Below, piece by piece: positions 46,840-56,528 of a DNA stretch of 64,000 bases. The translations under genes were made by a program, and so were the position numbers. Source of the DNA: Mesorhizobium kowhaii (GTDB lineage Bacteria > Pseudomonadota > Alphaproteobacteria > Rhizobiales > Rhizobiaceae); the NCBI RefSeq assembly GCF_003253745.1, contig NZ_MZXV01000032.1, forward strand, positions 744,001 to 808,000. Direction: 5' to 3'. Within the stretch, counting starts at the first letter, position 1; each line of letters opens with the position of its first letter. The notes beneath the pieces were generated by a model. It was not told the DNA's origin and ran no database searches. It worked only from the letters and a program-made list of their open reading frames with translations.

Positions 46840-46872
46840 GCCGAGTTCTTTAAGCGCAGTGCCCTTCGGCCC

Positions 46873-46893
46873 ACCCCCCTCTGTCCTGCCGGA
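46873..46893. repeat. Partial copy of the 43.8-kb intergenic repeat
   Basis: CCCCCTCTGTCCTGCCGGAC is shared with both arms of the repeat at 43803-43963. The rest of the 46840-47026 gap holds another hairpin (GGAAAGCCAA at about 46939 pairing with TTGGCTTTCC at about 46955) and GC-rich sequence with no promoter I can support. Confidence 0.65.
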
Positions 46894-47026
46894 CTCGGCC
46901 CTTCGCTGTCGCTCCGGGCGTTCGTCGTTCGGAAAGCCAAGCTATTGGCTTTCCGTCCGCTGCGCGGACCACTTCTCACCCCCCTCAGGGGGTGTGCGTC
47001 TCGCACCTGCCTTGGGCATATAGCCG

Positions 47027-47908
47027 ATGCACTTTGGTCCCCACCTCCTCCTCGCTGCCCTCGAAGGCCTCGTCACCTCCGCCGTGCTGGCGCTGACGGC
47101 GCTTGGCCTGTCGCTGGTGTTTGGCGTCATGCGGGTGGTCAATGTCGCCCATGGCGAGTTCTTCATGCTCGGCGCGGTGCTGGCCTGGGCGATCACCACG
47201 GCGATCGGCGGCCATCCGGCGCTCGGTTTCCTGGCGGCATTGGTGATCGCGCCGCTGATCGTCGGCGCCATCGCGCTGGTCGCCGAACGGCTGGTGCTAC
47301 GCCGGCTCAACTACAATCCGGAAGCCACCATCGTCGCCACCATCGGCATGCTCTACATCATCCAGCAGCTGGCGCTGACCTTCTACGGTCCGGAGGCGCG
47401 GCCGGTGGAGCCGCCGTTCAGCTATCGCATCCTTTTGCCGTGGTTCGGCTATTCCGGCTACAAACTGTCGATCATCGCCGCCTCCGCGCTTCTGCTGGTG
47501 GCGACATGGCTGGTGCTGACGCGCACGAAGATCGGCCTCATCATGCGCGCCACGCAGTATGACAGCGAAACGGCGCAGGCCTTCGGCATCCCGGTCGGCC
47601 GCGTCTATGGCGGCGTCTTCGCGCTCGGCGCCATGCTGGCGGCCATCGCCGCGGTGCTGATCGTGCCGATCAGCCAGGCGCATTACCTGATGGGCCAGGA
47701 CCCGCTGCTGCTCTCCTTCATCGTCGTCATCATCGGCGGCCTCGGCTCGCTGCGCGGCACGGTCGTCGCCGCCGTGCTGATCGGCCTGTCCGACGGCATC
47801 ATCTCGATGTTCTTCTCGCCGACACTGGCCAAGATCATCGCCACGCTGCTGGTCGCCATGGTGCTGGTGTTCCGGCCGCAAGGCCTGTTCGGGACGGCAT
47901 CGCGATGA
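47027..47908 (+). CDS. Branched-chain-type ABC permease (LivH-like)
   Basis: 293 residues, eight or so membrane helices. LSLVFGVMRVVNVAHGEFFMLGA is the LivH signature. The stop overlaps the next permease gene (ATGA). The upstream 187 bases carry repeats, so co-transcription with the SBP gene crosses a structured spacer. Confidence 0.92.
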   Translation: MHFGPHLLLAALEGLVTSAVLALTALGLSLVFGVMRVVNVAHGEFFMLGAVLAWAITTAIGGHPALGFLAALVIAPLIVGAIALVAERLVLRRLNYNPEATIVATIGMLYIIQQLALTFYGPEARPVEPPFSYRILLPWFGYSGYKLSIIAASALLLVATWLVLTRTKIGLIMRATQYDSETAQAFGIPVGRVYGGVFALGAMLAAIAAVLIVPISQAHYLMGQDPLLLSFIVVIIGGLGSLRGTVVAAVLIGLSDGIISMFFSPTLAKIIATLLVAMVLVFRPQGLFGTASR

Positions 47909-48867
47909 GCGAAGCTTCGCCGGCAAAGGCCTACGGCCTGCATCTCGGCGTCATCGCGCTGCTGTTCGTGCTGAGCTTCCTTTTGCCGGAGTATTATCAC
48001 GGCCTGCTCGCCCGCATCATGGTGCTGGCGGTCTTTGCCATGGGCTACAACATGCTGTTCGGCTATGTCGGCCTGCTCAGCCTCGGCCATGCCATGTTCT
48101 TCGCCGCCGGGCTCTACGGTGCCGGCCTTGCCGTCATCCAGCTCGGCTGGAGCGTGCCGGCGGCATTCGCCGCAGGCCTCGGCTGTGGTGTCGTTCTTTC
48201 ACTGGTCATCGGCCTGCTGGCGCTGCGCACCACGGGCGTCGCCTTCATGATCGTCACCATGATGTTCGCGCAGGTGTTTTACCTGGTCATCCTCTACTTC
48301 GCCTCATGGACAGGCGGCGACCAGGGCATGGTCGTGCCGCAGCCGGCGCGGGTGCTTTTTTTCGGCGCGACGGCGCTCGACCTCACCAACCCGACAATGC
48401 GCTACATGAGCGCGCTCGGTTTGTTCTCGCTCGTGCTGCTGATCACGCTTGCCATTGTCCGCTCCAGATATGGCCGCGTGCTGGTCGCCATCCGCGAGAA
48501 CGAGGAGCGGACGAAGATGCTGGGCTACGACACCTTCTCCAACAAGCTCGCCGCCGTCGTCATCTCCGGTATCATTTGCGCTGCCTCGGGTGCTGCCTAT
48601 GCGCTGCTGTTCGGCTATGTCGGCTCGAGCTTCGCTTCGGTGCAATACTCGATCCTGCCGCTGCTCTGGGTGCTGCTCGGCGGCGGCGCCACGACGCTTG
48701 GGCCGCTGATCGGCACGCTGTTCATGTATTATGTCATCGACATCACCAGCGGCTATACCTCCGCCTACCTGCTGATCGTCGGCATCGCCCTCATCCTGCT
48801 GGTGCTGTTTTTCCCGAAAGGCATTCTCGGCAGCATCCGGCAGCGTTGGCTCGGGTGGCTGCCATGA
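47905..48867 (+). CDS. Branched-chain-type ABC permease (LivM-like)
   Basis: 320 residues, LivM family. NMLFGYVGLLSLGHAMFFAAG is the diagnostic segment; the ATPase-contact region includes RYGRVLVAIRENEERTKMLGYD. Overlaps both neighbours by four bases. Confidence 0.92.
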   Translation: MSEASPAKAYGLHLGVIALLFVLSFLLPEYYHGLLARIMVLAVFAMGYNMLFGYVGLLSLGHAMFFAAGLYGAGLAVIQLGWSVPAAFAAGLGCGVVLSLVIGLLALRTTGVAFMIVTMMFAQVFYLVILYFASWTGGDQGMVVPQPARVLFFGATALDLTNPTMRYMSALGLFSLVLLITLAIVRSRYGRVLVAIRENEERTKMLGYDTFSNKLAAVVISGIICAASGAAYALLFGYVGSSFASVQYSILPLLWVLLGGGATTLGPLIGTLFMYYVIDITSGYTSAYLLIVGIALILLVLFFPKGILGSIRQRWLGWLP

Positions 48868-49589
48868 TGCCGCTTTTGACCACGAAGGGCCTGTCGCGCA
48901 ATTTCGGCGGCCTGCGCGCCGTCGACAGTGTCGATTTCACCTTGATGCCCAGCGAAATCCGCGCCGTCATCGGCCCCAACGGGGCTGGGAAGACCACCTT
49001 CGTCAGCCTGGTCAGTGGCTGCATCCAGCCATCCTCGGGCATGATCGTCTTCGATGGCGCCGACATCACCGGCCTGCCGGCCTATGTCCGCGTCCGTCAA
49101 GGCATCGCCTACACGTTCCAGATCACCAGCGTCTTCGCCAACCTCACCGCCTACGACAATGTTGCATTGCCGGTGCAGCGGACGCTGAGCGATGGCCGCT
49201 CGAAGGGCGCGGTGCGGGCCGGCGTCATGGCGGCGCTTGAACGCACCGGCCTTGCCGACCGTGCCCATATGCCGGCTGGGCAATTGTCCTATGGCCACCA
49301 GCGCCTGCTGGAAGTGGCGATGGGCCTGGCGTTGAAGCCGCGCCTGCTGATCCTCGACGAGCCGACGCAAGGCCTGGCCGACAGCGAGATAGACAATTTC
49401 ATCACCCTGGTGCGCGAGATCGCTGGCAGTGCGACCGTGCTCCTGATCGAGCACAACATGCCGGTCGTCATGCAACTGGCCGACCGCATCACCGTCTTCA
49501 ATGCCGGCAAGATCCTCGCCGAAGGCACGCCCGAGGCGATCCGCGAGAACGTAGCTGTTCAGGAAGCCTATCTGGGGACCGCCCCATGA
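48864..49589 (+). CDS. Branched-chain-type ABC ATPase 1 (LivG-like)
   Basis: 241 residues. Walker A GPNGAGKTT, signature LSYGHQRLLEVAMGL (a LivG-type variant of LSGGQ), Walker B LLILDEPTQGLAD, H-loop LIEHNM. Starts at ATG 48864 or at the next codon ATG 48867; both lie on the LivM stop. Followed with overlap by the second ATPase. Confidence 0.92.
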   Translation: MMPLLTTKGLSRNFGGLRAVDSVDFTLMPSEIRAVIGPNGAGKTTFVSLVSGCIQPSSGMIVFDGADITGLPAYVRVRQGIAYTFQITSVFANLTAYDNVALPVQRTLSDGRSKGAVRAGVMAALERTGLADRAHMPAGQLSYGHQRLLEVAMGLALKPRLLILDEPTQGLADSEIDNFITLVREIAGSATVLLIEHNMPVVMQLADRITVFNAGKILAEGTPEAIRENVAVQEAYLGTAP

Positions 49590-50320
49590 CCGAGACGAAC
49601 AAGGCGCAGACAAAGTCCGAGGCGTTGGTGATCTCGGGGCTGGACTGCTTCTATGGCGAGGTCCAGGTGCTCTATGGCCTCGACCTCGTGCTGAACAAGG
49701 GTGAGGTGCTCTGCCTGTTCGGCCGCAACGGCGCCGGCAAGACGACGACGCTCAAGGCCATCATGGGTCTTGTCCCGGCCAGCGCCGGTTCGATCAGGCT
49801 CGGTGGCCAGGAATTGACCGGTCTGCCGGCGCATGAGGTGCCGAAGGCCGGGGTCGCCTATGTGCCGCAGGGAAGGCGGCTGTTCGCCGAGATGACGGTG
49901 GCGGAGAACATCGAGATCGGGCTGATGGCGCGCGGCAAGGGCAAGGCGACGCGCGAAAGCGTGCTCGATCTCTTCCCGCTGCTGCGCCAGCGGCTGAGGC
50001 AACGCTCGGGCACCTTGTCCGGCGGCGAGCAACAGATGCTGGCGATGGCGCGCGCGCTTTGCCTGGAACCGCAGGTGCTGCTGCTCGACGAGCCGACCGA
50101 AGGGTTGATGCCGTCGATGATCGCCAAGATCCGCGAGACGGTGGCCAAGCTGCGCGAGCGCGGCGTCTCCACCATACTGGTCGAGCAGCGGGTCGACGCC
50201 GTGCTCTCGGTCGCCGACCGCGTTTCATTCATCGAGAACGGCCGCAACCGCGAGACCGTCGATGTCGAGGAATTGCGCGCTGACCCATCGGCGGTCAGGC
50301 GCTATGTGGGTGTTGGGTAG
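49586..50320 (+). CDS. Branched-chain-type ABC ATPase 2 (LivF-like)
   Basis: 244 residues. Walker A GRNGAGKTT, signature LSGGEQQMLAMARAL, Walker B VLLLDEPTEGLMP, H-loop VEQRV. Last gene of the operon, followed by tandem palindromes at 50377-50457 that may help end transcription. Confidence 0.92.
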   Translation: MTETNKAQTKSEALVISGLDCFYGEVQVLYGLDLVLNKGEVLCLFGRNGAGKTTTLKAIMGLVPASAGSIRLGGQELTGLPAHEVPKAGVAYVPQGRRLFAEMTVAENIEIGLMARGKGKATRESVLDLFPLLRQRLRQRSGTLSGGEQQMLAMARALCLEPQVLLLDEPTEGLMPSMIAKIRETVAKLRERGVSTILVEQRVDAVLSVADRVSFIENGRNRETVDVEELRADPSAVRRYVGVG

Positions 50321-50376
50321 GTTCGCTTCAAGGCGCAACGCCGATCTTCAAACGGTAGCGCCGACCCTCACCCTTA

Positions 50377-50457
50377 CCCTCTCCCCGTCAAAAACGGGGA
50401 GAGGGGGTCGCCAGCGGCGGAGCTCGTCCCTTCTCCCCGTTCTTTACGGGGAGAAGG
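50377..50457. repeat. Two adjacent CTCCCCGT-type palindromes
   Basis: CCCTCTCCCCGT / ACGGGGAGAGGG (50377-50405) and CCTTCTCCCCGT / ACGGGGAGAAGG (50429-50457) form two perfect 12-bp hairpins. They belong to the same family as 12619-12650 and lie between convergent genes, where they may act as a two-sided transcription barrier. Confidence 0.75.
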
Positions 50458-50485
50458 TGCCGGCTGGCGGATGAGGGGCAGCGCA

Positions 50486-50515
50486 TTGGATCATCATTAT
50501 TTGGATCATCATTAT
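50486..50515. repeat. Exact 15-bp tandem duplication
   Basis: TTGGATCATCATTAT is present twice in direct contact (50486-50500 and 50501-50515), 10 bases beyond the 3' end of the antiporter gene. It is AT-rich in a GC-rich setting, and looks like a short slippage repeat. Confidence 0.8.
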
Positions 50516-50524
50516 GATGCCGAC

Positions 50525-51973
50525 TCAGCCGCCGAAAAACAGGAAGCCGGCGATCAGGAAAGTAGGGATCAGCACCAGGCCGGACCACACCATGTAGCCG
50601 AAGAAGCCAGGCATCTTGAAGCCGCGATGCCTGGCGATGGCAAAGACCATGAAGTTGGGCGCATTGCCAATATAGGTGTTGGCGCCCATGAACACCGCAC
50701 CCGTCGAAATCGCCGCCAGGGTCGAGGCGAACTCCGTCATCAGGTGCTGAGGGTCGCCGCCGGCGAGTTCGAAGAACACCAGATAGGTCGGGGCGTTGTC
50801 GAGGAAGGACGACAGCGCGCCGGTCAGCCAGAAATAGGCGAGATCGTTGGGCTGGCCGGAGGGAGAACTGACCAGTGCCACCAGCGGCGCCAGTGCTCCC
50901 TCATGGCTGGCCCTGAGGATGGCGACGACCGGCACGATGCAGATGAAGATGCCGGCAAACAGTTTCGCCACCTCTGATATCGGACCCCAGTTGAAGCCGT
51001 TCGCTTCGCGGTGGCTCTTGTATGAGAGGGGAAGCGACAGCAAGGCCAGCGCCAGGATGATGGCGTCGCGCACCAGATTCTGCAGCTCGAGGCTCACGCC
51101 CAACACGGAAAAGCTCACTCCCGGCTTCCAGGCCGCCGACAGCAGGATCGCACCGATCACACCCGCCAGCAGCGGAAGGTTGGCTAGGCCGCGCAGGCGC
51201 ACCTTCGTATCCGGTGTCGGATCCTTGATCTTCGGTGCTCCGCTTTCGCGCCGATGCAGGATGATGTCGATGCCTAAGAAGACGGCCAGCACGACGCCGC
51301 CGACGAACAGCGTCTCGCGCCAGAGGTTGGCGCTGGTCCAGAAAAAATCGACGCCGCGCAGGAAACCGACGAACAGCGGCGGGTCGCCGAGCGGCGTCAG
51401 CGAGCCGCCGATGTTGGAAACCAGGAAGATGAAGAAGATGACGACATGGGCGTTGAACGGCCGGTTGTCATTGGCGCGCAGGATCGGCCGGATCAGGACC
51501 ATCGAGGCGCCGGTCGTGCCAATCACCGAGGCCAGGATCGCGCCGGCGAGCAGCAGCCCGGCATTGACCAGCGGCGTCCCGTGGATGTTGCCGGCAAGCA
51601 GGATGCCGCCCGAAATTGTGTAGAGCGCAAACAGCAGGATGATGAAGGACATGTATTCGGTGAGCAGCGCGTGCAGCACCGCCTCGGTCGCACTGGGAAT
51701 GCCAAAGGCCAATGCCAGCGGCACGATCACCAGCGCCGCCCACAGCGCGGTGATCTTGCCATAGTGATGCTCCCATATGTGATGGAACAGCAGCGGCCCG
51801 GTGGCGATCGACAAAAGCAGGCCGGCAAAGGGCAGCGCCCACCACAGCGACATCGCAGCGCCGGGCAGAGCGTGTTCCTCCGCTGCCAAGGCTTGTTCCG
51901 GAAACAGCATTGCGACGGCCATCGCAGCGCCCGCCCCTGTCGCAATCCGCGAAAAGCCCCTGTTGCACCCCAC
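50525..51973 (-). CDS. NhaD-type sodium:proton antiporter
   Basis: 482 residues, about twelve membrane helices plus an N-terminal signal-like segment (IATGAGAAMAVAMLFPEQALA). NIGGSLTPLGDPPLFVGFLRG and SSFLDNAPTYLVFF followed by GANTYIGNAPNFMV are the paired conserved motifs of NhaD/ArsB-like ion transporters. Starts with GTG 51973, 7 bases after the pncA stop on the same strand, so it probably depends on pncA transcription. The link between the two genes is not evident. Confidence 0.87.
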   Translation of the reverse strand: MGCNRGFSRIATGAGAAMAVAMLFPEQALAAEEHALPGAAMSLWWALPFAGLLLSIATGPLLFHHIWEHHYGKITALWAALVIVPLALAFGIPSATEAVLHALLTEYMSFIILLFALYTISGGILLAGNIHGTPLVNAGLLLAGAILASVIGTTGASMVLIRPILRANDNRPFNAHVVIFFIFLVSNIGGSLTPLGDPPLFVGFLRGVDFFWTSANLWRETLFVGGVVLAVFLGIDIILHRRESGAPKIKDPTPDTKVRLRGLANLPLLAGVIGAILLSAAWKPGVSFSVLGVSLELQNLVRDAIILALALLSLPLSYKSHREANGFNWGPISEVAKLFAGIFICIVPVVAILRASHEGALAPLVALVSSPSGQPNDLAYFWLTGALSSFLDNAPTYLVFFELAGGDPQHLMTEFASTLAAISTGAVFMGANTYIGNAPNFMVFAIARHRGFKMPGFFGYMVWSGLVLIPTFLIAGFLFFGG

Positions 51974-51980
51974 GTTCCGT

Positions 51981-52595
51981 TCAATCCAGGACGTGGTCTT
52001 CGAGCGTCACGCCGGCATCGCGCATGCGCTTCAGCATGGCATCGAGCGAACCGTTGAGATCGATGCCACGGCAGGCATCGAGCCGTACGGTGGTTTTGAA
52101 ACCTTGGCTGATGGCGTCCAGCGCCGAAAACGCAACACAGAAATCGGTCGCCAGCCCGACCAGCGTCAGCGTGTCGATGCCGCGCTCCCTGAGATAGCCG
52201 GCAAGGCCGGTCGGCGTCGTCCGGTCGTTCTCGAAGAAGGCCGAGTAGCTGTCGATGGCAGGCCGAAACCCCTTACGGATGACGAGCTCCGCCTTGGTCC
52301 AGGCGAGGCCGGAGTGGAAATCCGAGCCCAGGCTGCCCTGGATGCAATGGTCCGGCCACAATGTCTGCTGCCCATAGGGCATGTCGATCATCGTGAAAGG
52401 CTGCGAGCCCGGATGGCTGGAGGCAAAGCTCGAATGGCCGGCGGGGTGCCAGTCCTGCGTCAGCACGACGTGATCGGCGTGCCGGATCAGGTCATTGACC
52501 AGCGGCACGATCTCGTCGCCGCCGGCAACCGCCAGCGCGCCGCCCGGACAAAAGTCGTTCTGCAGGTCGATGACAACAAGCGCTTCGTCGGCCAT
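51981..52595 (-). CDS. pncA: Nicotinamidase
   Basis: 204 residues. Hydrolyses nicotinamide to nicotinate and ammonia. Catalytic Asp10 in VVIDLQNDF, Lys in the AELVIRKG region and the nucleophilic Cys in ATDFCV are present, as is the metal site DWHPAGHSSF. ATG 52595 has GGGAGG 6 bases upstream; in-frame codons further upstream have none. It is divergent from the hydroxylase operon at 52855, which supports nicotinate as that operon's substrate. Confidence 0.94.
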   Translation of the reverse strand: MADEALVVIDLQNDFCPGGALAVAGGDEIVPLVNDLIRHADHVVLTQDWHPAGHSSFASSHPGSQPFTMIDMPYGQQTLWPDHCIQGSLGSDFHSGLAWTKAELVIRKGFRPAIDSYSAFFENDRTTPTGLAGYLRERGIDTLTLVGLATDFCVAFSALDAISQGFKTTVRLDACRGIDLNGSLDAMLKRMRDAGVTLEDHVLD

Positions 52596-52736
52596 AGGGC
52601 CTCCCTCTTTGTCTCGGGCTCCGGTGAAAAATGCGACTGTCGCGACCGGAGGCAGAAACTCGACCAGATGGCCGGCGGCGTCAACCTCTGGCGGCATAAC
52701 AAATGCGTGCCGACCGATCGCCCGCAAACTCCGGCT

Positions 52737-52764
52737 TTGACAATTCCCGCCGTCTTGATATCAT
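52737..52764 (+). promoter_or_regulatory. Sigma-70-type promoter of the heterocycle operon
   Basis: TTGACA (52737-52742), 16-base spacer, TATCAT (52759-52764): six and five matches to consensus. Transcription would start near 52771, giving an ~85-base leader to GTG 52855. A weak CGAA-N5-TTCG repeat at about 52772-52784 sits at the expected start site and could be a MarR operator, but the arms are too short to insist on. Confidence 0.6.
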
Positions 52765-52854
52765 TTGCATACGAACGAATTTCGCCCAGCGCCGATGCTG
52801 GCAGGGTCTTTCGAAATACCGGTTTCTGGAAGGCCCCATTTGGGAAGGCAAAGC

Positions 52855-53715
52855 GTGATCCGTTACGCGAAACCCACCTCGGTCGACGAAGCGCTCGCTT
52901 TGCTTGGCGAGAGCGCCTGGCGCATTCTTGCCGGCGGTACCGATTTCTATCCGGCCCAAGGCAGCAAGCCGTTCCGCGAAAATGTTCTCGACATCAATGG
53001 CCTGGCGGCGCTGCGCGGCATTGCCGAGACGGATGACCACTTCGTCATCGGTGCGCGCACGACCTGGACTGACATCATCCGCCATCCCTTGCCGGCGGCC
53101 TTCGATGCGCTGAAACAGGCGGCGCGTGAGGTCGGCTCGGCGCAGATCCAGAACGTCGCCTCGGTCGCCGGCAATCTCTGCAACGCCTCGCCGGCCGCCG
53201 ACGGTGTGCCGGCCCTGCTCGTCCTCGATGCCGAGGTCGAACTGCGCTCAGTGGCGGCGACGCGTCATCTGCCGCTGCAGGGCTTCATTCTCGGCAACCG
53301 CCGAACCGCCTTGCAGCCCGGCGAAATGGTTACGGCCATCCGCGTGCCGAAGCCTGCTGCCGGCACGTCGGCTTTCGTCAAGCTCGGCGCGCGGCGCTAT
53401 CTCGTCATTTCCATCGCCATGGTGGCGGCGCGTCTGGTCGTCGAGAAAGACATCATTGTGGAATCGGCGGTCGCCGCCGGCTCCTGCTCGGTGGTGGCCA
53501 AGCGCCTTGCCGGCGTCGAAGCCGCCTTGCGCGGCTTGCCCGCCGGCCAAGCGCTCGCCAATGCGGTCCTGGCCGCGCCGATGGCTGAACTGTCGCCGAT
53601 CGCCGATGTGCGCGGCAGCGCCGAATACCGGCTCGATGCGGTGCGCGAGATCGTTGCCCGCGCCGTGCTCAATGCCTGCGGGCTGATGAATGATCCCGAG
53701 GTGGTGGCGGCATGA
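52855..53715 (+). CDS. Xanthine-dehydrogenase-family FAD-binding subunit
   Basis: 286 residues. CoxM/XdhB-type: ILAGGTDFYPAQGSKPF is the first FAD loop; SAQIQNVASVAGNLCNASPAADG the second. A C-terminal CO-dehydrogenase flavoprotein domain follows. GTG 52855 is preceded by GGGAAGG; upstream in-frame TTG codons would add 30 residues not found in the family. It passes electrons from the Mo/Fe-S subunit encoded next (4-base overlap) to an acceptor. Confidence 0.9.
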   Translation: MIRYAKPTSVDEALALLGESAWRILAGGTDFYPAQGSKPFRENVLDINGLAALRGIAETDDHFVIGARTTWTDIIRHPLPAAFDALKQAAREVGSAQIQNVASVAGNLCNASPAADGVPALLVLDAEVELRSVAATRHLPLQGFILGNRRTALQPGEMVTAIRVPKPAAGTSAFVKLGARRYLVISIAMVAARLVVEKDIIVESAVAAGSCSVVAKRLAGVEAALRGLPAGQALANAVLAAPMAELSPIADVRGSAEYRLDAVREIVARAVLNACGLMNDPEVVAA

Positions 53716-56528
53716 GCCAGGTCTCGCCTGACGTGCGTGAAGCTCTGCCCGATCTCGGCGGCGTTCAGCCTGGCCTCGGCCCCGAGCGAGCGGATATCGC
53801 CTTCGAGGTGAATGGCGCCGCCATCTCGGTCAACGTGCCGCCGCTGCGCCGGCTGTCCTCGGTGCTGCGCGACGAATTGCTGCTGACCGGCACCAAGGTC
53901 GGCTGCGACGCCGGCGACTGCGGCGCCTGCACGGTGCTGGTCGACGGCGATCCTGTTTGCGCCTGCCTGATGTCGGCGGCTTCAGCCGCGGGAACGGCGG
54001 TTACAACAGTCGAGGGGCTCGCCAATGGCCGGCTGTCGGCGCTGCAGGCCTCGTTCCTCGACCATGGCGCGGCGCAGTGCGGCATCTGCACCCCGGCGCT
54101 GCTGGTCGCGGCAACGGCATTGCTGGACAAGAAACCCAACCCGACCGAGACCGAGGTACAGGACGCGCTGGGCGGCATTCTCTGCCGCTGCACCGGTTAC
54201 CGGAAGATCATCGCGGCGGTGATGGATGCCTCCCTGCAGGCCGGAAGCCTCGATTTCCGCTTGCCTCGATCGGGCCATGCGATCGGCTCGTCGCCGGTCA
54301 GGCTCGATGGCGTGCCGAAGGTCACCGGCGGTGAAAAATTCGGCGGCGATTCCTTCCCCGCCGATGCACTGGCCGTGCTGGTGGTCCGCTCGCCGCATTA
54401 TCATGCCAGCTTCGCCTTCGGCGACCTCGATGGCTGGGTGAAGGCGCATCCCGGCATCGCCGGCGTCTTCACCGCCGCCGACATTCCGGGAAAGAACTGT
54501 TTCGGCGTCATCGGCCCGTTCGCCGACCAGCCGGCGCTGGCCGAGGGTTTTGCTCGCCTTCGCGGCGAGGCGGTGGCGCTGATCGCCGGCGAGCGCGAGG
54601 CCATGCTCGATCTCGACCTGTCGGATTTTCCGGTCCGCTGGAGCGAACTGCCGCATGTCCTGCAGCCTTGCGAAGCGCAGGCCAGCGGCGCCAGGCTGAT
54701 CCATGAAAACCGTCCGGCGAACCTGCTCACCTCCGGCTTTGTCGAGCATGGCGATCCCGAGGCGGCGCTCGCCGGCGCTGCCTTCACCGTGTCCGGCGCC
54801 ATCGATACCTCCTATGTCGAGCACGCCTATGTCGAGCCGGAAGCCGGCTATGCATATCTGGATGGCGACACGCTGGTCGTCGTCGCTTGCACCCAGGCGC
54901 CCTATATGGACCGCGAAGATACCGCGAAGGTGCTCGGCCTTGCCGTCGACAAGGTGCGCATCGTGCCGACCGCAACCGGTGGCGGCTTCGGCTCGAAACT
55001 CGACGTCTCGCTGCAGCCGCTGATCGGCCTTGTGGCGCTGAAGACCGGCCGACCGGCGGCGCTCGCCTATACCCGCAACGAATCGATGATGTCGACCACC
55101 AAGCGCCATCCGGCGGAGATGACGGCGACCATCGGCGCCGATGCCGATGGCCTTATCACCGGCATGATATTTGCCGGCGACTTCAACACCGGCGCCTATG
55201 CCAGCTGGGGGCCGACCGTCGCCAATCGCGTGCCGGTGCATGCGTCCGGCCCCTACGCGACGCCTAACTATCGCGCCGAGGGCCGCGCCATCCACACCCA
55301 TGGGCCGATCTCCGGTGCCTTCCGTGGCTTCGGCGTGCCTCAAGCGACGATCATACAGGAAACGCTCTATGACGAGCTGGCTGGGAAGCTGGGCATCGAC
55401 CGGCTCGAGTTTCGCCTGAAAAACTGCCTTCGGAACGGATCCGAAACGGTTACCGGACAGCGGCTGGACTCCGGCGTCGGAATTGCCGAGTGCCTCGAGT
55501 CGTTGCGGCCGCATTGGGCGCGCGCGAAGACCGATGCGGATGCATTCAACGATACCAACAGGGATAGAAAGCGCGGCGTTGGCGTGGCCTCCTGCTGGTA
55601 TGGCTGCGGCAACACCTCGCTGCCCAACCCGTCGACCATCCGCGTTGGCATAGCGGCTAACGGCACGATCATCCTGCATCAGGGCGCGGTCGATATCGGC
55701 CAGGGCTCGAACACGGTCATCACCCAGATCTGCGCCGATGCGCTTGGCCTGCCGCTGGAACAATTCCGGCTGAAGAGCGCCGATACGGCCATCAGCCCCG
55801 ATGCCGGCAAGACATCGGCCTCGCGCCAGACTTTTGTCACCGGCAAGGCGGCCGAAAAGGCGGGCCGCGCCTTGCGCGAAACGATCCTGCGCTTTGCCAA
55901 TGTTTCTGAAAGGGCGTCCCTGCAATTGGACGGCACTACGATCGTCATCCGAGAGGGTGAGGCCACGCGCCACATCGATCTCGCAGCGTTGGACGTGGAT
56001 GCCGATGGCTTCGTCTTCCGCGCCGAGGAGACCTACGATCCGCCGACGCTGCCGCTCGACGCCAAAGGCCAGGGCAAGCCCTACGCGGTCTATGGCTACG
56101 GCGCGCAGATCGCCGAGCTCGAAGTCGATCTCAAGCTCGGCACGGTCAAGCTGATCAAGATCACCGCGGCGCACGATGTCGGCAAGGCGATCAACCCGCT
56201 GCTGGTCGAGGGCCAGATCGAGGGCGGCATCGCGCAAGGCATCGGCATGGCGCTGATGGAAGAGTATATCCCCGGCCGCACCGAGAATCTGCACGACTAC
56301 CTCATTCCGACCATTGGCGACGTGCCGCCGATCGAGACGATCCTGATCGAGGTTCCCGATCCAGAAGGACCGTTCGGCGCCAAGGGTCTGGGCGAGCATG
56401 TGCTGATCCCGACGGCGCCGGCGATCCTCAACGCCATCCGCCATGCGACCGGCGTCCTGGTCACCAAGGTTCCGGCGACGCCGACGCGTATCCGCGCCGC
56501 CATTCGCGAAAAGGAGGCGCGCCCATGA
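53712..56528 (+). CDS. Molybdenum hydroxylase, fused [2Fe-2S] and molybdopterin subunits
   Basis: 938 residues combining two subunits that are often separate. Residues ~25-180: ferredoxin-like and helical [2Fe-2S] domains with GCDAGDCGACTVLVDGDPVC, CGICTP and LCRCTGY. Residues ~190-938: XDH-type Mo-binding domain with ATGGGFGSKLD, GAFRGFGVPQ, and the catalytic Glu at about 895 in GAKGLGE. It hydroxylates an N-heterocycle or aldehyde; nicotinate to 6-hydroxynicotinate is the best guess from neighbours (pncA, 6-hydroxynicotinate reductase-like gene). The pocket residues cannot be matched to xanthine by eye. Confidence 0.9.
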   Translation: MSQVSPDVREALPDLGGVQPGLGPERADIAFEVNGAAISVNVPPLRRLSSVLRDELLLTGTKVGCDAGDCGACTVLVDGDPVCACLMSAASAAGTAVTTVEGLANGRLSALQASFLDHGAAQCGICTPALLVAATALLDKKPNPTETEVQDALGGILCRCTGYRKIIAAVMDASLQAGSLDFRLPRSGHAIGSSPVRLDGVPKVTGGEKFGGDSFPADALAVLVVRSPHYHASFAFGDLDGWVKAHPGIAGVFTAADIPGKNCFGVIGPFADQPALAEGFARLRGEAVALIAGEREAMLDLDLSDFPVRWSELPHVLQPCEAQASGARLIHENRPANLLTSGFVEHGDPEAALAGAAFTVSGAIDTSYVEHAYVEPEAGYAYLDGDTLVVVACTQAPYMDREDTAKVLGLAVDKVRIVPTATGGGFGSKLDVSLQPLIGLVALKTGRPAALAYTRNESMMSTTKRHPAEMTATIGADADGLITGMIFAGDFNTGAYASWGPTVANRVPVHASGPYATPNYRAEGRAIHTHGPISGAFRGFGVPQATIIQETLYDELAGKLGIDRLEFRLKNCLRNGSETVTGQRLDSGVGIAECLESLRPHWARAKTDADAFNDTNRDRKRGVGVASCWYGCGNTSLPNPSTIRVGIAANGTIILHQGAVDIGQGSNTVITQICADALGLPLEQFRLKSADTAISPDAGKTSASRQTFVTGKAAEKAGRALRETILRFANVSERASLQLDGTTIVIREGEATRHIDLAALDVDADGFVFRAEETYDPPTLPLDAKGQGKPYAVYGYGAQIAELEVDLKLGTVKLIKITAAHDVGKAINPLLVEGQIEGGIAQGIGMALMEEYIPGRTENLHDYLIPTIGDVPPIETILIEVPDPEGPFGAKGLGEHVLIPTAPAILNAIRHATGVLVTKVPATPTRIRAAIREKEARP

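Noticed and set aside
50377..50515. Short repeated hairpins as a CRISPR array
   Set aside because: The units are palindromic, few, unequal in spacing and part of a dispersed family; there are no cas genes.
53982..56444. Open frame of about 820 codons on the minus strand
   Set aside because: It is the antisense shadow of the molybdenum hydroxylase gene, rich in Arg, Ala and Gly with no domain, a common effect of GC-rich third positions.
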